Assembly: GCF_006540085.1 (NCBI RefSeq)
Contig: NZ_BJOG01000004.1
Location: forward strand, 496,001-560,000
Length of the DNA stretch: 64,000 nucleotides
Direction of reading: 5' to 3'
Source: Microbacterium oxydans
GTDB taxonomy: Bacteria > Actinomycetota > Actinomycetes > Actinomycetales > Microbacteriaceae
Part shown: positions 9,541 through 19,089 of the stretch, in pieces
Layout of the letters: each line of letters begins with the position of its first letter
Numbering within the stretch: position 1 is the first letter of the stretch
Program-made: the position numbers and the translations under genes
Notes under the pieces: generated by a model
What the model was told of the DNA's origin: nothing
Databases searched by the model: none
What the model saw: only the letters and a program-made list of their open reading frames with translations

Positions 9541-9974
9541 CCCGACGCATCCTCCTCGTCAACGGGCCGAACCTGAATCTGCTCGGCTCGCGCGAACCGG
9601 AGATCTACGGCACCGCGACGCTCGCCGACGTCGAGCGCCTCACCGCCGATGCCGCGGCGGACGTGGGCTTCGAGGTGCGCGCAGTGCAGAGCAATCACGA
9701 GGGGGTGCTGATCGACGCGATCCACGCGGCACGTGAAGACTGCGTGGCCATCGTGATCAATCCGGGCGGACTCACGCACACGTCCGTGGTCCTTCGCGAC
9801 GCGCTCACCGGAGTGTCCCTGCCCTTCGCCGAGGTGCACATCTCCGACGTCTACGCTCGCGAGGCGTTCCGGCACCACTCGTACCTCGACGACGTCGCCG
9901 CCGTGCGCGTCGTCGGGCGCGGAGTGGACGGCTACGCGGACGCCGTGCGGCAGCTCGCAGCACTCATCCCTTAG
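9537..9974 (+). CDS. aroQ: 3-dehydroquinate dehydratase, type II
   Basis: A 145-residue dodecamer-forming type II dehydroquinase. It carries [19 protein letters not shown] with the catalytic tyrosine in the YG of the flexible loop, [21 protein letters not shown], and the EVHISD motif with the catalytic histidine. The GTG at 9537 overlaps the aroB stop by four bases (GTGA). It closes the shikimate run; the efp promoter lies across its last codons. Confidence 0.96.
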   Translation: MTRRILLVNGPNLNLLGSREPEIYGTATLADVERLTADAAADVGFEVRAVQSNHEGVLIDAIHAAREDCVAIVINPGGLTHTSVVLRDALTGVSLPFAEVHISDVYAREAFRHHSYLDDVAAVRVVGRGVDGYADAVRQLAALIP

Positions 9975-9977
9975 AAT
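9972..9977 (+). promoter_or_regulatory. Candidate -10 box for efp-nusB
   Basis: TAGAAT straddles the aroQ stop codon, 52 nt before the efp ATG, giving a short leader. The same hexamer occurs before rpoZ and lgt. No clear -35 element is seen. Confidence 0.5.
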
Positions 9978-10029
9978 CGACTGTCGGCTCCGCCCGACCC
10001 CGCAGACTCACGAACGGAACTCGCAGCGC

Positions 10030-10590
10030 ATGGCATCTACCGCAGACATCAAGAACGGCGTCGTCCTCAGCATCGACGGGCAGCTCTGGAGCGTCATCGA
10101 GTTCCAGCACGTTAAGCCCGGCAAGGGCGGTGCGTTCGTGCGCACCAAGCTCAAGAACGTCGTCTCCGGCAAGGTCGTCGACCGCACCTACAACGCCGGC
10201 GCGAAGATCGAGATCGAGAACGTCGACCGCCGCGACTACACGTACCTGTACACGGACGGCGACGGCTACGTCTTCATGGATCAGACCGACTTCGACCAGA
10301 TCACGGTCGGCGCCGCCACGGTCGGCGACGCGAAGAACTTCCTCCTCGAGAACCAGAACGTCACGATCGCCCTGAACAACGGCAACCCGCTGTACATCGA
10401 TCTGCCGGCGTCGGTGGTCCTCGAGATCACCTACACCGAGCCTGGCCTGCAGGGCGATCGTTCCTCGGCCGGCACCAAGCCCGCCACGCTCGAGACCGGT
10501 TACGAGATCCAGGTGCCGCTGTTCGTCGAGAGCGGCACGAAGGTCAAGGTCGACACTCGCACGGGTGACTACCTCGGCCGCGAGAAGTAA
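10030..10590 (+). CDS. efp: Elongation factor P
   Basis: A 186-residue translation factor that relieves ribosome stalling at polyproline sequences. The KOW-like N-domain carries the modification loop [17 protein letters not shown], in which the lysine of PGKGG is the tip residue; this is the lysine-type loop. The two OB domains follow, and the C-terminus has [23 protein letters not shown] cut here to its typical signature [11 protein letters not shown]. The gene has its own promoter and is followed after 3 nt by nusB. MltG above, with its Pro-rich N-terminus, is a plausible local client (inference). Confidence 0.97.
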   Translation: MASTADIKNGVVLSIDGQLWSVIEFQHVKPGKGGAFVRTKLKNVVSGKVVDRTYNAGAKIEIENVDRRDYTYLYTDGDGYVFMDQTDFDQITVGAATVGDAKNFLLENQNVTIALNNGNPLYIDLPASVVLEITYTEPGLQGDRSSAGTKPATLETGYEIQVPLFVESGTKVKVDTRTGDYLGREK

Positions 10591-10593
10591 GGC

Positions 10594-11004
10594 GTGAGCG
10601 CCCGGACGAAGGCGCGCAAGCGCGCTCTCGACATCCTGTTCTCCTCCGACGTGCGCGGAGACGACCTCGCGGTGACGCTGGCTGCCGAGGCGAAACGCGC
10701 GGCGAGCGAGCCCGCCCGTGAGGCCTCGTGGCTGTACGCCCGTGAGATCGTCGACGGCATCATCGACTCGCGCGACGAGATCGACGAGCAGATCACGACC
10801 CACAGCAGGGACTGGAAGCTCGAGCGGATGCCCGCTGTCGACCGCGCCCTGCTGCGCATCGCCGTGTGGGAGATCCTCCACAACGACGAGGTTCCCACTG
10901 CCGTCGCCATCGACGAGGCGGTGGAGCTCGCGAAGGAGTTCTCGACCGACGACTCCGGGGCCTTCGTACACGGCGTCCTCGCGCGGGTGGCCCGAGCCGC
11001 CTGA
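10594..11004 (+). CDS. nusB: Transcription antitermination protein NusB
   Basis: A 136-residue all-helical RNA-binding factor that, with NusE (S10), supports antitermination on rRNA operons. The family signatures ARKRALDILFSSDV-type N-terminus and MPAVDRALLRIAVWEIL are visible, and the C-terminal AIDEAVELAKEFSTDDSGAF helix is conserved. The GTG start lies 3 nt after efp. In many Actinomycetota efp-nusB is followed directly by pyrR; here two large genes are interposed. Confidence 0.96.
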   Translation: MSARTKARKRALDILFSSDVRGDDLAVTLAAEAKRAASEPAREASWLYAREIVDGIIDSRDEIDEQITTHSRDWKLERMPAVDRALLRIAVWEILHNDEVPTAVAIDEAVELAKEFSTDDSGAFVHGVLARVARAA

Positions 11005-11023
11005 TCCGTCGCACACGGCAGCC

Positions 11024-11060
11024 CTGTCGGTGGCGGCACTGTCGGTGACTGCACTGTCGG
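11024..11060 (+). repeat. Three 15-bp period copies of CTGTCGG
   Basis: CTGTCGG recurs at 11024, 11039 and 11054 with a constant 15-bp spacing in the short gap between nusB and the helicase gene. The intervening bases are only partly conserved. It could be slippage-derived or a small binding array. Confidence 0.45.
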
Positions 11061-11082
11061 CGGTGTCGGAGAGGATGGCTGC

Positions 11083-14043
11083 ATGTCCCTCGCTTCTGAC
11101 CCGACTCGTCCGGAAGACGCATCGTCGGCGAACTGGAGGAGCATCCTCGGTCCGGCGCGCGTCGACGCCGATACGCCGCTCGCACTCGGCATCGAGCTCA
11201 GGGTGCGCGACGGCCGCGGGGCGAATCCGTGGGCATCCCGTCCCCAACGGACCGCGACCGCCCGCGACGTCGCGACACGCACAGGCGAGATCCTGCTCGG
11301 GATCCGGCCGCTCGAGCAGAGCCTCGCGACCGGGTCCTGGGTGCAGGGGACTGCGACCTGGGACGCGGTACGACGCTCGCCGACGCAGTACGGACGTGAT
11401 CGCTCACGGTGGTTCGCCGACCTGCTCAGCATCGCGCGTGACACGCTCCTGTCCGGCACGGCCGGCGACTGGCTCGTCGCCGATCTGATCGAGTCAGGGC
11501 TCCTCTGGGGACATCTTCGCGCCGCCTCGGAGGTCGGGATCCCTCTCGTCGCCATGCAGAAGAGCACGACCGTCGTGCTCGCCGATCGTGCCGAGATCCG
11601 CGCGACCGTCGGACGCGGCGACGACGGAGGTCTCACCGTGCACCCTCACATCGTGATCGACGGGCACGATGCGGAACCCTCCTCGGTGCAGACGATCGGA
11701 CACAGCGGTGTGTACGAGATCTCCCAGCGGGGGAGTGCGATCAGGGTGACGCTCGCCGAGGTGCCACTCAGCGAGCCGGTGCACGCCCTGCTCGGTGCGA
11801 GGACAGGTCTCGAGGTTCCCCCGGGAGACGAGGGCGCGTTCTTCCGCGACGCCTACCCGCTGCTGGCACGTCGGATCGAGGTGCGCCCGACCGGTCGTGT
11901 CGAGCTCCCCGCACTGCCCGCCCCGCGCCCGGTGCTCGCGCTGTCATTCCTTAGAGGCGACACCGTCAAGTACATGTTCGAGTGGGAGTATCGCGGCTTC
12001 GGAAGGGTTCCGTTCGCGCAGGACGGGGATGCCGTGCGCGACACCGCCGCCGAAGATGTGCTCCGCGAGACTCTGCGTGCGGTGTGGGCCGATCACCTCG
12101 GAGAAGAGCTCGCCTCGACAGGCTCGTTCCATGATGTCGCGGCCGCCGAGTTCGTCACACGCCTCGTGCCCGCTCTCGAGGCCGAGGGCGTCGTGGTCGT
12201 GGTCTCGGGGCGTCGGAAGACTTATCACGAGCTCACGGGAGAGCCCGAGATCACGGTGTCGACCGTGGAGAGCAGCGACCGGGACTGGTTCGATCTCGGA
12301 GTCCTGGTCAAGATCGACGGACGCACCATCCCGTTCGAACCGCTGTTCACGGCGCTCAGCAAGGGCCGGAAGAAGCTCCTCCTCGTCGACGGCAGCTACT
12401 TCTCGCTGAATCATCGTGCCCTCGATCGGCTGCGCGAGCTGATCGACGAGGCAGGGGAGCTCGAGGAATGGGAGACCGGCCCGCGGATCAGCCGCTACCA
12501 GACGGACCTCTGGGAGGAGTTCGAAGACCTCGCGGATGAAGCTCTGCCCGCCGTCAACTGGCGCGCGACCGCCGAGGGCCTGCGCACCGCCGCCTCGGTG
12601 CCTGTCGTCGCCGTGCCGTCGGGTATCACTGCCGACCTCCGTCCGTACCAGCGTGAAGGGCTGGACTGGCTCGTCTTCCTGTGGAGCCATCGCCTCGGTG
12701 GCATCCTCGCCGACGACATGGGTCTCGGCAAGACGCTCCAACTGCTGGCACTCATCGTGCACGCGCGGGAAGCGGGGGAGCGGCGGCCCTTCCTCGTGGT
12801 GGTTCCCACCTCGGTGCTCGCCACCTGGCGCAACGAGGCGGCGCGGTTCGCCCCGACCTTGCGGGTGCTACTGCGGGGGTCCACACAGGGCCCGTCCCTC
12901 GACGAGGGCATCCGTGGGGCCGATGTCGTCATCACGACCTATGCTGTCGCCCGTCTCGACGAGGTCGAGTACGCGGGCATCGACTGGGCGGGTCTGATCC
13001 TCGACGAAGCACAGTTCGTGAAGAACCCGGAGACCAAGCTGCACCGGGCCGTCGCCTCCTTCCGAGCGGATGTGACGTTCGCCGTCACCGGAACACCGAT
13101 GGAGAACAGCCTCAGTGAGCTCTGGGCTCTGCTGAAGCTCACCGCTCCCGGACTCTTCGCTTCTGCACGGAAGTTCCGCGAGCAGTACATCCAGCCGATC
13201 GAGCAGGGCAAGGTGCCGGAGAACGAGGAGGGCGGAGCCTATCGCCAGCGTCGTCTCGAGCAGCTGCGTCGGCGCATCCGACCACTCCTGCTCCGGCGTA
13301 CGAAGGAGATCGTGGCGCCGGACCTGCCGGCGAAGCAGGAGCAGATCCTCGAGGTCGAACTCAGTGCCTCCCACCGCGCCCTCTACGACGTGGTCCTGCA
13401 GCGCGAACGCCAGAAGGTCCTCGGGCTGCTGGAAGACCTCGATCGCCACCGATTCATCGTGTTCCGCTCGCTCACCCTGATGCGCATGCTCAGCCTCGCA
13501 CCGGCGCTGATCGATCCCGAAGACGCGAAGATCGGCTCCCGCAAGCTCGACGTGCTGATCGAGCGGGTGATCGAGCTGCAGGCGGAAGGCCACCGTGCGC
13601 TCGTGTTCAGCCAGTTCACGTCGTTTCTCGACCTGGCCGCGGCCCGCCTCGACGCCGCAGGCATCCCGTACGCGCACCTGGACGGTTCGACGCGGCATCG
13701 CCAGCAGGTGGTCGACGGGTTCACGTCCGGCGAGCAGCCCGTGTTCCTGATCAGCCTGAAGGCCGGAGGATTCGGTCTCACCCTGACCGAGGCCGACTAC
13801 GTGTTCCTGCTCGACCCGTGGTGGAATCCGGCCGCCGAAGCGCAGGCGGTCGACCGCACGCACCGCATCGGCCAGGACAGCCAGGTGTTCGTCTATCGGA
13901 TGATCGCCACCGGCACGATCGAGGAGAAGGTGCTCGACCTGCAGCGCCGCAAGGCACGGCTGTTCACCGCGGTACTGGACGACGAGGCGCTGTTCGCGCA
14001 GTCGCTCTCCGCCGACGATATCCGCGGGCTGTTCGACGGCTGA
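11083..14043 (+). CDS. SNF2-family DEAD/DEAH-box ATPase/helicase
   Basis: A 986-residue SF2 ATPase of the HepA/SNF2 type. The N-terminal 500 residues correspond to the bacterial SNF2-associated region. The motor follows: Walker A DDMGLGKT (544-551), Walker B DEAQ (641-644), TGTPMENS, then the C-terminal RecA lobe with FSQFTSF, SLKAGGFGLTLT and the terminal HRIGQD (from 927). It probably remodels protein-DNA complexes or translocates on duplex DNA; its target is unknown. The predicted protein contains no cysteine, so it lacks the N-terminal SWIM zinc finger found in many relatives, and there is no room for one between nusB and this start. A GAGGAT element 6 nt before the ATG could be a weak -10 box. 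Confidence 0.9.
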   Translation: MSLASDPTRPEDASSANWRSILGPARVDADTPLALGIELRVRDGRGANPWASRPQRTATARDVATRTGEILLGIRPLEQSLATGSWVQGTATWDAVRRSPTQYGRDRSRWFADLLSIARDTLLSGTAGDWLVADLIESGLLWGHLRAASEVGIPLVAMQKSTTVVLADRAEIRATVGRGDDGGLTVHPHIVIDGHDAEPSSVQTIGHSGVYEISQRGSAIRVTLAEVPLSEPVHALLGARTGLEVPPGDEGAFFRDAYPLLARRIEVRPTGRVELPALPAPRPVLALSFLRGDTVKYMFEWEYRGFGRVPFAQDGDAVRDTAAEDVLRETLRAVWADHLGEELASTGSFHDVAAAEFVTRLVPALEAEGVVVVVSGRRKTYHELTGEPEITVSTVESSDRDWFDLGVLVKIDGRTIPFEPLFTALSKGRKKLLLVDGSYFSLNHRALDRLRELIDEAGELEEWETGPRISRYQTDLWEEFEDLADEALPAVNWRATAEGLRTAASVPVVAVPSGITADLRPYQREGLDWLVFLWSHRLGGILADDMGLGKTLQLLALIVHAREAGERRPFLVVVPTSVLATWRNEAARFAPTLRVLLRGSTQGPSLDEGIRGADVVITTYAVARLDEVEYAGIDWAGLILDEAQFVKNPETKLHRAVASFRADVTFAVTGTPMENSLSELWALLKLTAPGLFASARKFREQYIQPIEQGKVPENEEGGAYRQRRLEQLRRRIRPLLLRRTKEIVAPDLPAKQEQILEVELSASHRALYDVVLQRERQKVLGLLEDLDRHRFIVFRSLTLMRMLSLAPALIDPEDAKIGSRKLDVLIERVIELQAEGHRALVFSQFTSFLDLAAARLDAAGIPYAHLDGSTRHRQQVVDGFTSGEQPVFLISLKAGGFGLTLTEADYVFLLDPWWNPAAEAQAVDRTHRIGQDSQVFVYRMIATGTIEEKVLDLQRRKARLFTAVLDDEALFAQSLSADDIRGLFDG

Positions 14044-14090
14044 CCGGAATACTCACGGCGGTGCCGACCGGTCGCACAGGGACCCCTCGG

Positions 14091-14096
14091 TACAAT
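14091..14096 (+). promoter_or_regulatory. Candidate -10 box for the MBL-Rieske gene
   Basis: TACAAT lies 28 nt before the ATG at 14125 and is followed by a good ribosome-binding site (GGGAGGAA), so this transcript would carry a short leader. No clear -35 box is seen. Confidence 0.45.
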
Positions 14097-14124
14097 CGAA
14101 CGGTTCACTTTCGGGAGGAATGCA

Positions 14125-15702
14125 ATGCGGATCACGGGACTCGGCCACGCCGGGATTTTCATCGAGACGGTCGGCGGGAACATCATCTGTGACCCGGTCC
14201 TCGGACCGTCGTTCTACGGATCATGGTTCCCGTTCCCCGACAACCGCGGCCTGGACTGGGAGCGCTACGGCCGCGACGCCGACTTCCTCTGGATCTCGCA
14301 CCGCCACCGCGACCACTTCGACCCGCGCCTCCTCGAGCGGTACATCCGCAAGGACATCGAGGTGCTGCTGCCCGAGTACCCGACGGATGATCTCGAGAAG
14401 GACATCCGCGCGCTCGGCTACACGAACATCACCTACGCCCCGGCCGGACAGGTGATCCAGCGGGGCGAGCTGAAGATGATGGTCACGCCGCTCCGAGCAC
14501 CCAGCGACGGGCCGATCGGCGACTCCTCGCTGAGCGTCGACGACGGCACCGGCTCGATGCTGAACCAGAACGACTCGCACCCGCTCGACCTCGAGAAGCT
14601 CCTCGACTTCGGCAAGCCCGACGCATACTTCACCCAGGTGTCCGGCGCGATCTGGTGGCCCATGGTCTACGACCTGCCGCTCGACGCCAAGCAGAACTTC
14701 GCCCGCCTCAAGCGCGAGGCGCAGAACAAGCGCGCCATGTACTACATCGAGAAGGTCGATGCCCCGCATGTCTTCCCGATGGCAGGGCCGCCCATGTTCC
14801 TCCGCGACGACCTGTTCGACTTCAACGGACTCGGAAAGAACGGCGAGTCGATCTTCACGGACCAGAAGCAGTTCCTCGCGCATATGAAGGAGCTCGCTCC
14901 GCAGTACGACGGACAGCTCTTCATCCCCGGCACCGTCGTCACGGTCGAGGGTGGAGAGGTGACGAGCGAGCAGACCCTGTACACCGAAGCGGAGATCGCC
15001 CACATCTTCGACGAGAAGTGGGAGTATCTCGAAGAGCAGCGCGCATCCCGTCAGCAGGAGATCCGCGACGAGGAGGCCTCCCGCGCCGAGATCATCCCGC
15101 CGGCCGAGATGCTGGCTGCGATCAAGGAGTGGTGGGAGCCGCTGCTGAAGAAGTCCCGCACGATCCGACTCGGCGTCGGCGGATGCGTCCGCTTCCGCAT
15201 CGGCGAGCTGGACATGGTGGTCGACTTCCCCCGCGCCAAGGTCCGCGAGTACGCGGGCGAGGAGTGCATCTACTGGTACACGATCCCCGCCGATCTGGTC
15301 TCGACGAACATCGTCGACCACGAGATCGACTGGTCGAACTCGATCTTCCTCTCGATGCAGTTCTCGGTGGGCCGCAGCGGCAAGTTCAACGAGTTCCTCA
15401 CCACGTTCCTCAAGTGCCTCTCGGTCGACCGGATCGAGTACGTCGAGAACTGGTACCAGGAGCAGACCGACCAGACGGAGGACGCCGAGATCGGCGACTG
15501 GGTCGTGCAGCGCCGCTGCCCCCATCTGCGCGCCGACCTCACCAAGACCGGCAAGGTCGACGAGGACGGCGTCCTCACGTGCAGTATGCACGACTGGAAG
15601 TGGGACCTGAAGACGGGACGCTGCCTGTCCACGGCCGGGCACCCGATCCGTTCCTCGAAGATCGACGAGGTCACCGATCCCGTGCTGCAGGAGGCGAGCT
15701 GA
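14125..15702 (+). CDS. Metallo-beta-lactamase-fold protein with C-terminal Rieske [2Fe-2S] domain
   Basis: A 525-residue two-domain protein. The N-terminal metallo-hydrolase fold (about 1-270) has the metal motif H59-R-H61-R-D63-H64, resembling UlaG/CMAH-type MBL proteins. The C-terminal domain carries a Rieske cluster signature, C465-P-H467 and C486-S-M-H489, with 18 residues between them. A hinge region rich in Glu (about 290-330) separates them. Vertebrate CMP-Neu5Ac hydroxylase combines the same folds but in the opposite order, so the resemblance suggests a redox or oxygenase role rather than simple hydrolysis; the substrate is unknown. It has its own candidate promoter and strong SD. It could equally be a UlaG-like hydrolase with a regulatory cluster. 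Confidence 0.85.
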   Translation: MRITGLGHAGIFIETVGGNIICDPVLGPSFYGSWFPFPDNRGLDWERYGRDADFLWISHRHRDHFDPRLLERYIRKDIEVLLPEYPTDDLEKDIRALGYTNITYAPAGQVIQRGELKMMVTPLRAPSDGPIGDSSLSVDDGTGSMLNQNDSHPLDLEKLLDFGKPDAYFTQVSGAIWWPMVYDLPLDAKQNFARLKREAQNKRAMYYIEKVDAPHVFPMAGPPMFLRDDLFDFNGLGKNGESIFTDQKQFLAHMKELAPQYDGQLFIPGTVVTVEGGEVTSEQTLYTEAEIAHIFDEKWEYLEEQRASRQQEIRDEEASRAEIIPPAEMLAAIKEWWEPLLKKSRTIRLGVGGCVRFRIGELDMVVDFPRAKVREYAGEECIYWYTIPADLVSTNIVDHEIDWSNSIFLSMQFSVGRSGKFNEFLTTFLKCLSVDRIEYVENWYQEQTDQTEDAEIGDWVVQRRCPHLRADLTKTGKVDEDGVLTCSMHDWKWDLKTGRCLSTAGHPIRSSKIDEVTDPVLQEAS

Positions 15703-15726
15703 TCAGCGGAGGCCTGAGCGCTCCGA

Positions 15727-15732
15727 TAGACT
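15727..15732 (+). promoter_or_regulatory. Candidate -10 box of the pyr operon
   Basis: TAGACT lies 54 nt before the pyrR start. Transcription from it would begin just upstream of the PyrR-binding hairpin, giving a leader of about 45-50 nt. Confidence 0.5.
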
Positions 15733-15746
15733 GACATCACAAGCAA

Positions 15747-15777
15747 CCTTTAACACCGTCCTGTGAGGCGGAGAAGG
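15747..15777 (+). promoter_or_regulatory. PyrR-binding RNA loop of the pyr operon
   Basis: The segment starts with CCTTTAACACCG, continues with the conserved loop TCCTGTGAGG and ends with CGGAGAAGG, so CCTT can pair with AAGG and CCG with CGG. This matches the PyrR-binding loop known from Bacillus attenuators and from the mycobacterial pyr leader. The 3' arm contains AGAAGG, and the pyrR ribosome-binding site AGAAGGGAG overlaps it. Binding of PyrR plus UMP would hide the site, which fits the translational repression described for Mycobacterium smegmatis. No U-tract terminator is present, arguing against transcription attenuation. Confidence 0.85.
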
Positions 15778-15786
15778 GAGCGGCCG

Positions 15787-16313
15787 ATGAGCATGCGCAC
15801 TGTGCTGCACGAAGCCGACATCTCACGAGCGCTGACCCGGATCGCGCACGAGATCCTCGAATCCAATCGAGGCGCCGAGAACCTCGTCCTGCTGGGGATA
15901 CCTACCCGCGGCGTCACTCTCGCCCATCGCCTCGGCCTGCTGATCAGCGAGATCGCGCAGCAGTCCGTCCCGGTCGGCTCCCTCGATGTGACGCTGTTCC
16001 GCGACGACCTCGCGAAGCACCCGACCCGCTCGCCGCAGCCGACGGAGATCCCCGTCGGGGGTATCGACGGTAAGACCGTGGTGCTCGTGGACGACGTGCT
16101 GTTCTCGGGCCGCAGCATCCGCGCCGCGCTGGACGCGATCCAGTCGATCGGACGCCCCTCGGTCGTGCGCCTGGCGATCCTCGTCGACCGCGGGCACCGG
16201 GAGCTCCCGATCCGCCCCGACTTCGTCGGCAAGAACATCCCCTCGGCCCGCACGGAGCGGGTCAACGTGCGCCTCTTCGAGAACGACGGGGCGGAGGAGG
16301 TGACGATCGGCGA

Positions 16314-16317
<4 letters not shown>
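15787..16317 (+). CDS. pyrR: Bifunctional pyr operon regulator / uracil phosphoribosyltransferase PyrR
   Basis: A 176-residue PRTase-fold RNA-binding protein that senses UMP/UTP and represses the operon, with secondary uracil phosphoribosyltransferase activity. The PRPP loop is [18 protein letters not shown]; the N-terminal LLGIPTRGV and the C-terminal [19 protein letters not shown] are PyrR signatures. The ATG at 15787 follows AGGGAG at a good distance; an in-frame ATG at 15763-type upstream extension is untranslated leader. An alternative ATG is six bases downstream. The stop overlaps pyrB (ATGA). Confidence 0.96.
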
Positions 16318-17275
<958 letters not shown>

Positions 17276-17279
<4 letters not shown>

Positions 17280-18580
17280 ACGAGACCCTCGTCATCACCG
17301 GTGCGCAGCTGCTCGGTGCCGAGAGCGCCGACATCATCATCGAGGGCGGGCGGATCGCCGAGATCGGGACGGGTCTCACCCGCACCGGTGCGCGCGTGAT
17401 CGACGCTGCGGGCCTGGTCGCGCTGCCGGGGCTCGTCGACCTGCACACCCACCTGCGCGAACCCGGCTACGAGGCGTCGGAGACGATTCTCACCGGTACC
17501 AGGGCGGCCGCCGCCGGCGGGTTCACCGCGGTGTTCGCGATGCCGAACACCTCGCCCGTCGCCGACACGGCGGGGGTGGTCGAGCAGGAGCTCGCCCTCG
17601 GCGAGGCTGCCGGCTACGCGACGGTGCAGCCCATCGGGGCCGTCACCGTGGGACAGAAGGGCGAGCGTCTCGCCGAGCTCGGCGCCATGGCCACCTCGCG
17701 CGCCCAGGTGCGCGTCTTCAGCGACGACGGCTTCTGCGTATTCGACCCGCTCATCATGCGTCGGGCTCTGGAGTATGTGAAGTCCTTCGACGGCGTCATC
17801 GCGCAGCACGCCCAGGATCCCCGCCTCACTGAGGGGGCGCAGATGAACGAGGGAACGGTGTCCGCCGAGCTGGGCCTCGCCGGCTGGCCCGCGGTCGCGG
17901 AGGAGTCGATCATCGCGCGCGACGTGCTGCTGGCAGAGCACGTCGGCTCGCGGCTGCACGTCTGCCACCTGTCGACGGCGGGCTCCGTCGACATCATCCG
18001 GTGGGCCAAGAAGCGCGGCATCAGCGTCACCGCTGAGGTGACGCCGCATCACCTGCTGCTGACGGACGAGCTCGTGCGGGGATACGACGCGCGCTACAAG
18101 GTCAACCCGCCCCTGCGCCGGGAAGAAGATGTCCTCGCCGTGCGCGAGGGCCTCGCCGACGGCACGATCGACATCGTCGCGACCGACCACGCGCCGCACC
18201 CCAGCGAGCACAAGGCGTGCGAGTGGCAGGCTGCGGCGAACGGAATGGTGGGTCTCGAGAGCGCGCTGCGCGTCGTGCACCAGTCGATGGTGCAGACCGG
18301 GCTGCTCGAGTGGGCGGACATCGCGCGCGTGATGAGTGCGGCACCGGCGCGGATCGGACGCCTCTCCGGCCACGGCACACCGCTCGAGGTCGGGCAGCCG
18401 GCGCAGCTCACCCTCTACGACGCGTCGGTGGACGGCGTCTTCACCGAAGCAGACCTGCACGGTCGCAGCGTGAACTCGCCCTATCTCGGCCGTGCTCTTC
18501 CCGGGCGGGTGGAGTACACGGTGCACGGCGGCGTCCTCACGGTCGACGGGGGCAGCGTCGTCGAGGAGCTCGGCGCATGA
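17276..18580 (+). CDS. pyrC: Dihydroorotase
   Basis: A 434-residue class I amidohydrolase that closes carbamoyl aspartate to dihydroorotate. The zinc-binding [10 protein letters not shown] motif, the later histidines in [10 protein letters not shown] and the aspartate in ATDHAPH are present. The length and the motif spacing fit the bacterial class I form. The GTG start overlaps pyrB (GTGA), and the stop overlaps the next gene (ATGA). Confidence 0.97.
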
Positions 18581-19089
18581 GCGCTCGGGATCTCGCCGTC
18601 GCGATCACCATCGCGGGCGCCCTCCTGGTGCTGCTGGTGATGCTGCGCGCCTGGCGACGACGAATCCGCCGCGATTCCGTGTTCTCGGCCCCGCTGGGTG
18701 TGCCCGAGCATGCGGAGGTCGCCCGCCGTGACGAGGTGCTGTACGTGTCGACGACACGGCACGGACAGCCGCTCGAGCGTCTCGCGGTGTCGCCTCTCGC
18801 ATACCGGGCCCGCGGTGAGGTAGCCGTCACGGATCGCGGCATCGCCCTCTGCCTCGACGGCACGCCGACGGTCTTCCTGGCGAAAGACCGTCTCGTCGCC
18901 GTCGACCGCGCCACGGTCACGATCGACCGTGTCGTCGAGCCGGGTGGCCTCGTGCGCATCGCATGGAACATCGACGACGACACTGTCGTCGACAGCTACC
19001 TGCGCGTCGCCACCGGCGAACCTCAGAACCTCATCTCCGACCTGCAGCGGCTCGTCCCCGCCGCCCCCGACACAGGAGCAACGTCATGA
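18577..19089 (+). CDS. Membrane protein with PH-like domain, conserved in pyr operons
   Basis: A 170-residue protein with one transmembrane helix (about residues 6-27), a basic Arg-rich stop-transfer stretch, and a cytoplasmic beta-rich domain of the PH-like type to about 160. It sits between pyrC and carA with four-base overlaps on both sides. A protein of similar size and topology occupies the same place in mycobacteria (the Rv1382 position). The tight coupling suggests a role linked to pyrimidine flux, but the function is not known. No catalytic motif is visible. The start is ATG at 18577; the frame stays open upstream inside pyrC and is not coding there. Confidence 0.8.
   Translation: MSARDLAVAITIAGALLVLLVMLRAWRRRIRRDSVFSAPLGVPEHAEVARRDEVLYVSTTRHGQPLERLAVSPLAYRARGEVAVTDRGIALCLDGTPTVFLAKDRLVAVDRATVTIDRVVEPGGLVRIAWNIDDDTVVDSYLRVATGEPQNLISDLQRLVPAAPDTGATS

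Noticed and set aside
15703..15786. Transcription attenuator before pyrR
   Set aside because: There is no terminator hairpin with a U-tract in the leader; translational occlusion fits better.
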